NCBI GenBank assembly: GCA_017525245.1
Contig: JAFXTE010000020.1
Coordinates: 17,723 to 81,722 of the forward strand
DNA from: Bacteroidales bacterium
GTDB taxonomy: Bacteria > Bacteroidota > Bacteroidia > Bacteroidales > WCHB1-69
DNA: 64,000 bases
Reading direction: 5' to 3'
The translations under genes and the position numbers were made by a program. Below are positions 1 to 8,995 of the stretch, piece after piece. Positions within the stretch are counted from its first letter, which is position 1, and each line of letters opens with the position of its first letter. The notes beneath the pieces are model-generated. The model worked only from the letters and a program-made list of their open reading frames with translations. It was not told the origin of the DNA and made no database searches.

Positions 1-1127
1 GCATAGGTTGTACCCCAGGATTTTCCCTTGTCATACTCGTAGGAACCGCTGAGGGACAATTTCATGTTATGGCGCTTGCCCATGATGAAGTCAAACTTCA
101 GCTGACCAAGATAGTCCCAATAACCGGCATTTTTTCTGACACGTTCTTTATGGAAGGACTCGCTGGTGAGATAGCAACCTTCCTGATAATAGACACCGTA
201 CTCGGAGGTACTATAGCGAAGCGGTTTGGCAATGAGGGCATCCAACGTCTCATCGTTGGCCACCCATGTACCACCACGTGCGGGGGATCCGTCATGGGTG
301 TATGATATCTCACCGCTGAACAAGAAACCGATACGGGTCGGGTCATTTTTGGTCTTACCCTTCAACAGGGGACCGGTAACGGTCGCAGCAACCAAAAAGT
401 TGTTGTAACCGTCGATGGAACCGCGCAATTCCAAAGAACCGTGGAAGTCCTTGGGAGCTTGCTTGGTGGTAATCACCGTGAAGGAAGTACCATCACCGTA
501 TTCGGCCGGCACACCGCCCTGGATCAACTGCACCTCCTCGATGGAGGACATGGAGACACCGCTACCGCCACGGACGCGCATACCATCGACGATGGTCTGC
601 TGTCCATCGGAACGGTTACCACGGACACTGGTCATGGCGCCGTCCACGGAGGAGACACCTTCAAGGTTTGCCAGTGCGCTGGTCACCGAACGGCCGGGAG
701 TTGTACGGATGTTGTCTCCTGACATACGGCTGGCAGAAGTCGTGTTATCCTGGGAGAACACAGGCGGTTCCCACGTGATAACGACCTCTTCAATGTCTGA
801 GGTGAGGTCAATCTCAAAGTCGATAAACACGACTTGATTGGATGGCACAACAACACTGGATTTTGTCATGGTCTTGTTGACCATCACAGCATCAGCCTGC
901 AAATCGTACGTTCCGGCCTCAATGTTGAACATTGCGTAATCACCCTTGTCATCGGCGGTTGCCATGTTCACCACACGGTCTCCGACCTTCAGAAACACCC
1001 TGGTATAAGCCAATGGCGCTTTCGTTTGGTCTGTCACTTTACCTTTAATCTGGCTCTGTGAGAATGCCGCACTAACGAACAGGATGATTACTCCTAAAGT
1101 TGCGAGTAATTTTTTAATCATAGCCAT
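1..1127 (-). CDS. TonB-dependent outer-membrane receptor, N-terminal part (cut by window edge)
   Basis: Reads leftward and runs off the window without a stop, so only about 375 N-terminal residues are seen. The start MAMIKKLLATLG is followed by a hydrophobic signal peptide ending near AAFSQ. Next comes a carboxypeptidase-regulatory-like domain (IKGKVTD, roughly residues 25-105), then a TonB plug with GDNIRTTPGRSVTSAL and QTIVDGMRVRGG, and the first barrel strands. ATG at 1121 (MIKKLL) is an equally possible start. The family imports large substrates across the outer membrane using TonB energy. The substrate cannot be told, and no SusD-like partner lies upstream. Confidence 0.88.
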   Translation of the reverse strand, partial: MAMIKKLLATLGVIILFVSAAFSQSQIKGKVTDQTKAPLAYTRVFLKVGDRVVNMATADDKGDYAMFNIEAGTYDLQADAVMVNKTMTKSSVVVPSNQVVFIDFEIDLTSDIEEVVITWEPPVFSQDNTTSASRMSGDNIRTTPGRSVTSALANLEGVSSVDGAMTSVRGNRSDGQQTIVDGMRVRGGSGVSMSSIEEVQLIQGGVPAEYGDGTSFTVITTKQAPKDFHGSLELRGSIDGYNNFLVAATVTGPLLKGKTKNDPTRIGFLFSGEISYTHDGSPARGGTWVANDETLDALIAKPLRYSTSEYGVYYQEGCYLTSESFHKERVRKNAGYWDYLGQLKFDFIMGKRHNMKLSLSGSYEYDKGKSWGTTY

Positions 1128-1224
1128 TAATTTATATTAAACATAAAACTATTATCCACTCTATAATAAGCTTGCAAAAATATAAAATTTTTCAATACGG
1201 ATTTCGCCTTGCGATTATTTATTC

Positions 1225-1277
1225 AAAAAAAAGCTGATACAATAATATTATATATACATTAATAATATTGTATCAGC
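1225..1277 (-). terminator. Intrinsic terminator after the Rieske-like lipoprotein gene
   Basis: On the minus strand an inverted repeat with a 12-bp perfect outer stem (GCTGATACAATA) and 5 more pairs after one mismatch (1233-1277) is followed by eight T residues. It separates the 1380-6819 gene group from the TonB receptor gene. The rest of 1128-1379 holds an A/T-rich receptor leader and, at 1330-1380, copies of the AGCCAACAGC-type repeat. Confidence 0.8.
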
Positions 1278-1379
1278 CATACTGCATGGCTTTATTACAA
1301 AAGCAAGACATAAGAAACAAATTTCACGAATGCCAAAGCCAAAAGCTAACAGCTTAAAGCCAATGCCAACAGCCAACAG

Positions 1380-1808
1380 CTAATTATACACACGCAACTG
1401 CACGCCGTCGTAACGTGTTTTGTACTGGTATAACGGCCAAATGGCGGGGCCTGTGATGACACTCCCGTCCAATATGTTATATGTGGATCCGCACAATGAA
1501 TCTATCAACATAATACCGTTCGGGTGAACCCAAATCCAAGAGGCATTGTCCTCCCAATCATACGTACAGGAACGGTCGTATGCCAAAAATGTCCATTCAT
1601 CCAGACGATAGACCACAATCCCGCTCACCCCACCGGTGAAATATTCATACCCTCCGTATGTGTTTAGCCTATAATACATCACATCATTGGGATATATCGT
1701 GAAATCCACTTTTCTGTGGGGAATCGTGGGGTGATAGAGGTTGTTACAACTTGTGAAAAAGATTGCAGACAACAATGCGATTATTATGGTCTTACGTGTC
1801 ATCATCAA
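1380..1808 (-). CDS. Rieske-like fold lipoprotein with altered cluster ligands
   Basis: A 142-residue protein with a lipoprotein signal peptide (lipobox FTSC near residue 21), so probably anchored in the envelope. The body resembles Bacteroidales lipoproteins of the Rieske ferredoxin fold: GGVSGIVVYRLDE, AYDRSCTYDW, then DSLCGSTYNI and a closing GPAIWPLYQY. The usual Rieske pattern is CxH...CxxH. Here the two cysteines remain but CTY and CGS replace the histidine-bearing motifs, so an ordinary [2Fe-2S] cluster looks unlikely. Its start overlaps the stop of the upstream beta-barrel gene by 4 bases (ATGA), suggesting coupled translation. Function unknown; the fold call is by pattern only. Confidence 0.65.
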   Translation of the reverse strand: MMMTRKTIIIALLSAIFFTSCNNLYHPTIPHRKVDFTIYPNDVMYYRLNTYGGYEYFTGGVSGIVVYRLDEWTFLAYDRSCTYDWEDNASWIWVHPNGIMLIDSLCGSTYNILDGSVITGPAIWPLYQYKTRYDGVQLRVYN

Positions 1809-3751
1809 AGTTTTGGAGTGGTGGAGGATTTCTTCTTTATGCGTTTGATAGCCTCATTTCCAAACGAATAGGTAATACCCACTATGGCGTTGATGCCGAA
1901 GTTGTTAAAACCATAGTAATTCGTGGCATACTGGCAGCCCACATTGTTGATGTTGGCAAATGCCGTGAACTGCTTGTTAATCAAATATTCGAATCCGACT
2001 CCGAAATTCAGCACCGGTTTGACAGAACTTTTCTGGCCATCGGGGTTTTTGCGAATGTCGTTCTCAACGGAATAGCCTATGGTCATCACTTGATTGCCAT
2101 TCATGTCCATCACAGGCACCAAATCACCAAATTCATTAACAGCATATACAGGTTGACTATTCGGTACCACTGCCCAGCGGTTGAATCCCACTTTTGCATT
2201 TGCGGTGAAAATGAACCTGTTCCGCCAAATATACTTACCCTCGAAAGCGATTTCCCATCGCGGGATATAGAGCGGTTTGCCGCCCGTGATGGCATCTGAA
2301 CCGAACCAGTCATAGTCTTCGAGGAAGAAGAAATCGTGGTAACGGGCGTTCAAAGAGAGGTAAAGATGGTTGATAGCCTCCCAACTCAAATTGGCATTCA
2401 CATCCAACTCCGTGCCTTTTTTTGCATACACCACGTCAAATTGGTTCTTAAGCAGACTTGCCGTATCCAACATAAAGAACGGTAAATCACGACGATACGA
2501 ATATCTCGCAGACACATGGTAGTTCAATTTGTCAATAATCTTACCCTTGACACCTCCGTAAATGCTGATTTGCGATTTGGTGAAACGTAACGTATCGATA
2601 TTCGGTTTTACATACGGATTCTCATACAGCAAATCTTTCAATGAAGTGTACGAGCTCCGTCCATCAACACCCACATACAGATTCAAAATCCCGCGTATCA
2701 ATCCCATCTGAACCTCCGCTATCGGATAAACGGGGCATTGTGTCTTGTTGAACTGGTTGAGAATCGGCACCCCGACACCTAATGTCAGATGATATTCACG
2801 AATGCTGAAACTCATGGTCGGCTTCAGTTCAAACATGAAGCTGTTGTCGATGCGCCGTCTCAGCAGACTGCTATCGGTACCCATCGGCACACTGTCATTC
2901 CAAACATTATTGAAATAATTCAACCCGATGTCCAATTGATAATGCTGATAACCAGATATTTTTAAGAACTTGGCATCATACGCCAGTATTCCCTTCAAAC
3001 CGATTCCATGTTCCATATTTTTCCAATAAGTATGGATGAAATCGTAATTCGCACGCACATCCTCTTTCAATCGTTTCTCTTCCGCCGTATAATTGGAGCG
3101 CAATCCTATTTCCGCACGCACATGGTTGAAATTGTTCTTGATACTGTCGCGGTACTCCTTGTCATAATAGTGGTCGGGGTTTGTATAAACCGGCAGCACC
3201 CAGTCTTTGGAAAATCCATATAGGTTGGCGAGTTCATGATTGTAACCGACGGAGGAGTAGAATGTGTGGTTTTTGAAGATTCTATTGAAAAACAGATGTA
3301 TGCGTGTATCGCTCGTGGGTGCATACGCGAATTTCTTCTGCTCTTTTCCGATAGGTTCAGCCCACGAGGAGAAATGATGGAAGTTCAGCCCGTAGGAATA
3401 TTTCGGATTCTGGCAGTTGTGCATTGACAACTCCGCCAGTGGTGTGATTGGGTATCCGAAACCGACTTTGATGTAGTTGCGATAATAACGCTCCTTCACC
3501 TCGGGATTGAGTTTGCCCACCTGCATGTCACCCGGCGCGAAATCGAGATCCGGCTTGTTCGGAGCAATGACATAATTGAACTCCACCTGATCGCTCACCA
3601 CCGTATCCTTCAGCACGGCCTGCTGGTTGATTTTGTTGGAATTGGCCAGCTTCGGCACATATTTGATCAGCAATTGTGCCGAGTCCACCACCTGCGCCCG
3701 CAAACCGGCAACGCAAAACACCATAAAAACCAATATCGTTATCTTTTTCAT
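1805..3751 (-). CDS. TonB-receptor-like outer-membrane beta-barrel protein
   Basis: 648 residues with a signal peptide (MKKITILVFMVFCVAGLRAQ). The rest is rich in alternating aromatic/polar strands typical of an outer-membrane barrel, ending in GITYSFGNEAIKRIKKK. There is no clear TonB plug, so it is a plugless or divergent receptor-like barrel. It lies 67 bases downstream of the large TPR protein gene and overlaps the following lipoprotein gene by 4 bases, so the three are probably one operon. A pairing of a TPR-repeat protein with such a barrel suggests an envelope assembly or transport unit, but this is inference. Confidence 0.75.
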   Translation of the reverse strand: MKKITILVFMVFCVAGLRAQVVDSAQLLIKYVPKLANSNKINQQAVLKDTVVSDQVEFNYVIAPNKPDLDFAPGDMQVGKLNPEVKERYYRNYIKVGFGYPITPLAELSMHNCQNPKYSYGLNFHHFSSWAEPIGKEQKKFAYAPTSDTRIHLFFNRIFKNHTFYSSVGYNHELANLYGFSKDWVLPVYTNPDHYYDKEYRDSIKNNFNHVRAEIGLRSNYTAEEKRLKEDVRANYDFIHTYWKNMEHGIGLKGILAYDAKFLKISGYQHYQLDIGLNYFNNVWNDSVPMGTDSSLLRRRIDNSFMFELKPTMSFSIREYHLTLGVGVPILNQFNKTQCPVYPIAEVQMGLIRGILNLYVGVDGRSSYTSLKDLLYENPYVKPNIDTLRFTKSQISIYGGVKGKIIDKLNYHVSARYSYRRDLPFFMLDTASLLKNQFDVVYAKKGTELDVNANLSWEAINHLYLSLNARYHDFFFLEDYDWFGSDAITGGKPLYIPRWEIAFEGKYIWRNRFIFTANAKVGFNRWAVVPNSQPVYAVNEFGDLVPVMDMNGNQVMTIGYSVENDIRKNPDGQKSSVKPVLNFGVGFEYLINKQFTAFANINNVGCQYATNYYGFNNFGINAIVGITYSFGNEAIKRIKKKSSTTPKL

Positions 3752-3795
3752 CCTTCTGTATCTATTTTCAATTACTAACTACAAACTACTAACTG

Positions 3796-6700
3796 CTAAT
3801 TATCCAAAGCGTCAACTTCCGCGATTTTCGCCCGCGCCACCTTCACCAAGTCTTCGCCTGCATAGTTATCCACGATGCTTTGATAGGTGTGGCGAGCCTG
3901 GAAATAGTTGCCTTTGGCTTTGTAGAGGTCTCCGTACAAAATAAACGTTTTGGCATACCAATATTCGGAGGAGTAGTCGCTACCGAGGATGGCCTTGATG
4001 CGAGCCTCGCAATCATCAAGATTCTTGTCGTGATTAAGCGCAATGTCGGCCAGATGGTAGGCGGCCTCGGCGCAAAGGTCATTGCTACCCTTCGGAACCA
4101 GCTTGCTGTAGTAATTCTTTGCCGTCCCTATCTCCTTGAGTTCCAAAGCGGAATTGCCGGCAATCAGCAAAGCTTCCGAAAGAAGATCCTGGTCTGGCTG
4201 GTTCGCGCGGATGATATTCTCAGCACTCGTGAGCGCTGAACGATATTCCTTCAGGAAATAGGCGCACCGCATAGCCCCATTGTTGGCATAGATAACCTCC
4301 TCTTCGGCCGTTGTGTTCTCCATCAGCTTGTTGAAATAGGTCAACGCCTTCGAATAGCTTTTGTCATTATATAATATAGAAGCGGCCTTATGCAAGGCGG
4401 TCACATTGTATTCCGTTTTGTATTTCTTGATAATCGCCTCATAGTCAGCCAATGCGTCATCATAGCGACGCATCCCGTACTCACATTCTCCTTTGTAGAA
4501 GTGGGCTTTGGCTACGAAAGAGCCGTTCGGGAACTGGCGGATGTAATCCTGACAGGCGGCAATGGAGGCTTCGCAGTCTCCGCGGTTGTATTTCGTCTCC
4601 GCTGCCTTAAAGGCAATGGAATCTTGACGGTCGGCCGAAATGTTCATGTTCTTGGAACGCACGTAGTCGAAGAACTCGCTGGTGTTGCCGTTTTCCGTGT
4701 AGATGGTCTCCAAATTGGCAAGCGCGTCCTTGGCTTCCTGCGAACCGGGATAGGTTTCCACCACATACTTGTATGTGGAGATGGCCATCTGTTGGTTGTC
4801 GCTGTTCAAATAAGCCTGTGCCAAACGGGTATGAGCCTGACGGATATACTGACTTTTCGGATGGTTCTTGATGAAACTCTTGTAGGCGGAGATGGCACTC
4901 GCATAATCATTCTGCGTATGGTAGGTCACGGCCAGATCAAACTCTGCATCATCCTTGTAACTTGATGATGGATAAGAATTTAACAAACGTTCTAAGGTTT
5001 GGATTTTCTTGTTGTTGTTCTTCTGGTAGCCATAACATTTAGCCAATTGATAGACAGCGTAGTCGGCGTTTGACTGCCCAAGACGTTCGCATTGGTCATA
5101 GTACTTTATGGCATTTGAGAGATCCTGCTGCATGAAATAGCAGTCTGCCAAACGGGCAGACGCATCAGCTTGAATTTCAATGTCTTCCGATTTAGTTGTC
5201 TTATTGAGATAGGTCTTGAAATGGTTGCCCGCATCCCGATAGCGTTTCAACTTCAAAGCTGCATATCCTAATGAATAATAAGAACTTACATAGTATTCAT
5301 TGGAAGCTGCCCTATCTGAATTCTGAAATGATTGAAATGAATAATAAGCGTCTTTGTATTGTTCGTTACGATATTGTGCCTCTGCTTTCCAGTAGAGTGC
5401 GTCTTGGTGGATTTTCTTGTCCGACGGAGAGGATAGCGTCTTATTCAATAAAGCGAGAGCAGTCTTGTAATCCTTGTTATTAATCAGTTCGAGGGCGCGG
5501 TTGAACGTGCAACGCTGATACGCTTTCAGAATGGCTGGACTTTTTGTTTTCAGCTTTTCAATGGAAGAGATAGCGGCCTGGTAATTTTTCGTGGAGAGAT
5601 AGATGCGAGACAGATAGTCTGCAGCTTCTTCGCTATGCTGGGCGTGCGGATACTGGTTAAGATAATCCTGCAAAGCCTCAATGCCGTTGTTAAATGGGCT
5701 TGTGGAGGTTTCACATTGCAGTTTGGCGTAGTTGAAAAGGGACTCTTCTTTGATAGTAGGATCGAAATTGTATTTGGAGGCCTCCTTGAAACTCTGCGCC
5801 GCAAGGGTGCGCTGGGCCGTTTTCATGTAACAGTCAGCGATGAGGAAATAACACTGTTGGGTCATCTCGTCTGGGTTTTTGTCGTTGGCAGCACGGGAGA
5901 AATCTGTGATGGCATCGTTATATTTCAGCACACGATAGTCGGTAAAACCTTTCGCGAACCAATCGTTACGATCAAATGTTAACAGTGTGTTGTCCTTTAT
6001 TTTGTCGAATTGTTCCGCCGCCGCCTCATACTGATTCAACTTATAGTTAGAGAGAGCTACACAACGAGCCACTTGCGCCAGATTCTTGTCTTTCACGATT
6101 TCCGTTTCGGGAGCCACTTGCAGCACTTTTTCATACTGTCCTTCTTTGAAATAGATTTGGGTAAGGAAATAGGGCACCTCGCTCTTGAGTTCCGGATTGT
6201 CCTTCAGGATGAGGAAATCCTCCAGGGCGGCATCATACTGTTCCGCCTGATACGCCATATAAGCGAGGTAGTAGAGACTGCGGTCTTTGTAGGGTCCCTC
6301 CTCTTCGCGCGCTTTGCGGAACATCATTTTTGCGTTGTCGTAATCTTCCGTCATGAAATAGGAATATCCCTTCTTGAAATGGTATTCCTGCACATTTTCA
6401 GGCTGGATTTCCGACTCGTAAATTTCGTCAAACTGCGCAATTGCCTTTTTATAATTCTTGCGGGCGAAATAAAAACGACCCAGGTAGTAGTGCGCCTCAG
6501 GCACAGAAGTATGGACCGGATAGCGGTCGATGAACGACTGCAGCAGGTAGCCAGCATCCTGGTTGTCGAGCTTTGCCGCGCAAACACCTTGATAGAAGAG
6601 GGAGTTCGTCCTCAAATCGTGCTGCTTGTCATCGGTGCTTTCATATACATATTTAAAATATTGTTGCGCCGATCCATATTTCTCCTTGTTGAACAAATCC

Positions 6701-6819
6701 ACCGCCGTCTGATATTCATATTGGGGTGATTTGAAGTTCTCTGTGCGTTGCGCAGAAGCAAACGGAATGGTGAAAATGCCCGTTATCAATAATAACAGGG
6801 CCGCCTTGATTATCTTCAT
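3796..6819 (-). CDS. Large tetratricopeptide-repeat periplasmic protein
   Basis: About 1007 residues from ATG 6819 (MKIIKAALLLLITG); a GTG start three codons earlier is possible. A signal peptide ends near ASAQ. The mature protein is almost entirely TPR-type helical pairs, with repeated blocks such as AxxYLGRFYFARKNYKKAIAQF and AxYxLGxxxxxxxxYxxAixxY. TPR arrays bind proteins, so a scaffold or assembly role in the periplasm is likely. It is the first gene of an operon with the beta-barrel (1805-3751) and lipoprotein (1380-1808) genes, and has a TATCTTTG box at 6855-6862 upstream. Partner and substrate are not evident. Confidence 0.85.
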   Translation of the reverse strand: MKIIKAALLLLITGIFTIPFASAQRTENFKSPQYEYQTAVDLFNKEKYGSAQQYFKYVYESTDDKQHDLRTNSLFYQGVCAAKLDNQDAGYLLQSFIDRYPVHTSVPEAHYYLGRFYFARKNYKKAIAQFDEIYESEIQPENVQEYHFKKGYSYFMTEDYDNAKMMFRKAREEEGPYKDRSLYYLAYMAYQAEQYDAALEDFLILKDNPELKSEVPYFLTQIYFKEGQYEKVLQVAPETEIVKDKNLAQVARCVALSNYKLNQYEAAAEQFDKIKDNTLLTFDRNDWFAKGFTDYRVLKYNDAITDFSRAANDKNPDEMTQQCYFLIADCYMKTAQRTLAAQSFKEASKYNFDPTIKEESLFNYAKLQCETSTSPFNNGIEALQDYLNQYPHAQHSEEAADYLSRIYLSTKNYQAAISSIEKLKTKSPAILKAYQRCTFNRALELINNKDYKTALALLNKTLSSPSDKKIHQDALYWKAEAQYRNEQYKDAYYSFQSFQNSDRAASNEYYVSSYYSLGYAALKLKRYRDAGNHFKTYLNKTTKSEDIEIQADASARLADCYFMQQDLSNAIKYYDQCERLGQSNADYAVYQLAKCYGYQKNNNKKIQTLERLLNSYPSSSYKDDAEFDLAVTYHTQNDYASAISAYKSFIKNHPKSQYIRQAHTRLAQAYLNSDNQQMAISTYKYVVETYPGSQEAKDALANLETIYTENGNTSEFFDYVRSKNMNISADRQDSIAFKAAETKYNRGDCEASIAACQDYIRQFPNGSFVAKAHFYKGECEYGMRRYDDALADYEAIIKKYKTEYNVTALHKAASILYNDKSYSKALTYFNKLMENTTAEEEVIYANNGAMRCAYFLKEYRSALTSAENIIRANQPDQDLLSEALLIAGNSALELKEIGTAKNYYSKLVPKGSNDLCAEAAYHLADIALNHDKNLDDCEARIKAILGSDYSSEYWYAKTFILYGDLYKAKGNYFQARHTYQSIVDNYAGEDLVKVARAKIAEVDALDN

Positions 6820-6854
6820 ATAGTTCACTGATTATAACCTATTTTACAAACGAA

Positions 6855-6862
6855 CAAAGATA
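6855..6862 (-). promoter_or_regulatory. Bacteroidota -7 box for the TPR operon
   Basis: The minus strand reads TATCTTTG, matching TAnnTTTG, 36 bases before the ATG at 6819. No good TTTG was found at the expected -33 spacing. Confidence 0.6.
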
Positions 6863-6926
6863 CAACTTTCAAAGGTGTATTTTATTGTGGTAAAAATTAC
6901 TTATAAACAGTGAATTTTTAATTGCC

Positions 6927-6954
6927 GTAGAGGCGAATAATCATTCGCCCCTAC
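6927..6954. repeat. Palindromic element, copy 1 (diverged)
   Basis: A 28-base palindrome starting GTAGAGGCGAAT and ending ATTCGCCCCTAC. It belongs to the GTAGAGACG...CGTCTCTAC family but has GGCG/CGCC in the stem. It lies between the TPR gene promoter and the stop of the 6964 gene. Confidence 0.75.
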
Positions 6955-6963
6955 CATAATATC

Positions 6964-7752
6964 TTAATAAATATACGGGAAAATCTTATACCTTTTCAGC
7001 GAAGTAAATTCCTCGCCGAAGAACTGTGTGTAGCGGGCATAGACGGCTTTGGAGCGCGGTACGATGTTGGCGAAACTCCACAACAGGAACACCGCACCCG
7101 ACACCGACCATGTGAGGATGGCGAAACCGGCCCACTCCAGAATCTCCCCGAAATAGTTGGCGGAGCTGATCTTACGGAACATCCATCCGTGAGGAAGATA
7201 ATAGTTGTTATCCGTGACATCGGTGCGCAGATCGCGAATCACTCGGTCAGCATAGATGTTGACCACCATGCCGAACAGGAAAAGCGCCGTGCCGAAAATA
7301 AACTGCGGCGACCAAAACCAGCTGATGGGATAAGCGTCCGCCGGCGAGAAGAAAAAGAGCCAACCGCCCTGCATGATGGCATTGAACGTGTTGAACGTCG
7401 CCCCCGTGATGATAATGGACAACGGCATCTTGCTCTGTCCCTTCATCAGCAGCGGGAAAATGAATGACCGCTGGAAATAATGGAACTCGAAAAAAATGAA
7501 CATCACGCAAGTCACCACATTAAACGGCTTCACATTAAGTCCCAATGAGATGAAATACAACACCAACATGGTGAAAAAGACGGGGCATTCCATGATGAAC
7601 CAGCCCAAATTGCTGCGCACCGAGACACCCCAACGGTTATTGAAGGTCATGCCGTAAGCGGGTGTAACAAATTGCAAGGTAATGAACACCAACACCCCCA
7701 GAACGGTCATTATGGGCAGCAGATAATGATAAAACTGGGCAAAACATTCCAT
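6964..7752 (-). CDS. Steroid 5-alpha-reductase-like (DUF1295/SRD5A family) membrane protein
   Basis: 262 residues with about six to seven hydrophobic segments. The C-terminal third carries the conserved signature of the 3-oxo-5-alpha-steroid 4-dehydrogenase family: VIRDLR, LPHGWMFRKISSANYFGEI, EWAGFAILTWS and a closing RYKIFPYIY. Family enzymes reduce a C=C bond next to a keto group using NADPH. Gut Bacteroidota homologues are reported to reduce steroids or bile acids, though the true substrate here is unknown. It lies 9 bases after the glycosyltransferase gene, so the two are probably cotranscribed from the promoter at 8798-8828. Confidence 0.8.
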   Translation of the reverse strand: MECFAQFYHYLLPIMTVLGVLVFITLQFVTPAYGMTFNNRWGVSVRSNLGWFIMECPVFFTMLVLYFISLGLNVKPFNVVTCVMFIFFEFHYFQRSFIFPLLMKGQSKMPLSIIITGATFNTFNAIMQGGWLFFFSPADAYPISWFWSPQFIFGTALFLFGMVVNIYADRVIRDLRTDVTDNNYYLPHGWMFRKISSANYFGEILEWAGFAILTWSVSGAVFLLWSFANIVPRSKAVYARYTQFFGEEFTSLKRYKIFPYIY

Positions 7753-7761
7753 ATTAAAATA

Positions 7762-8772
7762 TTATTCGAAAGTTTTTCCGTTAAATTTTTTCTTTCTTTT
7801 AAGATAATGCAGTTTCACAACCGACTCAGGGTAGCAATCCTGGAAAGCAAGCTTCGGCAAGGTGTTACGTTTGGCCTGATAATGCTTGTAAGTGCGGATG
7901 AAGGTGAAAATTGCCTTATAGACCGCAAAAAAATCCCGAACATGTCCCTGCGCCAAAAAAGAGAACGCAGCCACCTGGTCAAGGAAGAAGCGGAGGACGA
8001 GTGTCGGCCTCAAGCGTTCGTCCGGCAGGTTTTTGATCAGCAGATAGAGGCTGTTACGGAAATTCAGGAACGTTTTCATGGGATTGTTCTTGGGCAAGGT
8101 GCCGCCACCGATGTGATAGACCACCGAGGCCGGGTTCACTTTGATCTTGTAGCCGAGATTCTTGATGCGCCAGCAGAAATCGATCTCCTCCATGTGGGCG
8201 AAAAAGTCGTCATCCAAACCGCCCATGTTGCGATAGACATCGCTGCGGACAAACATTGCTGCGCCCGTAGCCCAAAAGACATCCTGCACCGCGTCATACT
8301 GGCCGTGATCTTTCTCCACGTTGCCGAACACGCGCCCGCGGCAGAACGGATAACCGTATTTGTCTATGTAACCGCCACTTGCACCCGCATATTCAAACTC
8401 ATCGCGACGATAGTATGAAAGCAGTTTGGGTTGCACCGCCGCAATTTTCTCGTTGGCGTCCATCTGCTCAATCACCGGCTCTATCCAGCCGTCCGTCACC
8501 TCTATGTCGGAATTGAGCAGACAATAGTATTTGGCTTCAACACGCTCAAGGGCAAGGTTATAGCCCTTTGCAAACCCTTCATTTCGTTCATTATGAAGCA
8601 GTTGAACCTGTGGAAAATGTTCCTGCATGAACACCACGGAATCGTCTGTGGAAGCATTGTCACACACCACCGCCTCCGCATAATCAGGGAGTGTTTTCAG
8701 CAAGGTGGGCAAAAACTGCTCTAAAAATTTCCTGCCGTTCCAATTTAATATGACAACCGCCAATTTCGACAT
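7762..8772 (-). CDS. Family 2 glycosyltransferase
   Basis: 336 residues from ATG 8772 (MSKLAVVILNWNG). A longer reading from TTG 8793 would add seven residues and has no support. The GT-A fold motifs are clear: VVILNWNG near the N-terminus, VCDNASTDDS (nucleotide-sugar binding) and LLNSDIEV (DxD-like metal site) around residue 90. HMEEIDFCWRIKNLGYK in the second half matches rhamnosyl/galactosyl-transferase-like GT2 proteins. It probably adds a sugar to a cell-surface glycan at the cytoplasmic side of the inner membrane. The acceptor is unknown and no polysaccharide cluster surrounds it. Confidence 0.88.
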   Translation of the reverse strand: MSKLAVVILNWNGRKFLEQFLPTLLKTLPDYAEAVVCDNASTDDSVVFMQEHFPQVQLLHNERNEGFAKGYNLALERVEAKYYCLLNSDIEVTDGWIEPVIEQMDANEKIAAVQPKLLSYYRRDEFEYAGASGGYIDKYGYPFCRGRVFGNVEKDHGQYDAVQDVFWATGAAMFVRSDVYRNMGGLDDDFFAHMEEIDFCWRIKNLGYKIKVNPASVVYHIGGGTLPKNNPMKTFLNFRNSLYLLIKNLPDERLRPTLVLRFFLDQVAAFSFLAQGHVRDFFAVYKAIFTFIRTYKHYQAKRNTLPKLAFQDCYPESVVKLHYLKRKKKFNGKTFE

Positions 8773-8797
8773 ATTTCCGTGATATTCATTCAAACGG

Positions 8798-8828
8798 CAA
8801 AAATATAAAAGTTTTTGAATATTACAAA
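8798..8828 (-). promoter_or_regulatory. Full consensus promoter for the glycosyltransferase operon
   Basis: On the minus strand TTTG (8828-8825) is followed by a 19-base spacer and TATTTTTG (8805-8798), an exact fit to the Bacteroidota -33/-7 promoter. The ATG follows about 26 bases later. This also argues against the upstream TTG start. Confidence 0.8.
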
Positions 8829-8897
8829 AAGAAACTTCTTATGCAAACTAACAGCCTACATCCAATAGCCGAAAAACAGTATCTTTCATCTGAAATT

Positions 8898-8925
8898 GTA
8901 GAGACGTTTCATGAAACGTCTCTAC
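8898..8925. repeat. Palindromic element, copy 2 (perfect 28-bp palindrome)
   Basis: Starts GTAGAGACGTTTCA and ends TGAAACGTCTCTAC, self-complementary over its whole length. It lies between divergent genes. The 9-mer TTTCATCTG occurs on both sides (8884-8892 and 8934-8942), possibly a target duplication, or chance. Confidence 0.85.
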
Positions 8926-8965
8926 TACGTCAATTTCATCTGTCTGTATATATTCGTAATTTATG

Positions 8966-8973
8966 TACATTTG
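8966..8973 (+). promoter_or_regulatory. -7 box for the first YitT gene
   Basis: TACATTTG matches TAnnTTTG; TCTG at 8943-8946 gives a 19-base spacer to a weak -33 element. It overlaps the longer possible reading frame from 8963, so the true start must be the later ATG at 8996. Confidence 0.6.
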
Positions 8974-8995
8974 CCATCGCAAAAAATCAAGAGAA

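Noticed and set aside
8963-8995. Earlier ATG for the first YitT gene
   Set aside because: It overlaps the TACATTTG promoter box, so it would not be in the transcript.
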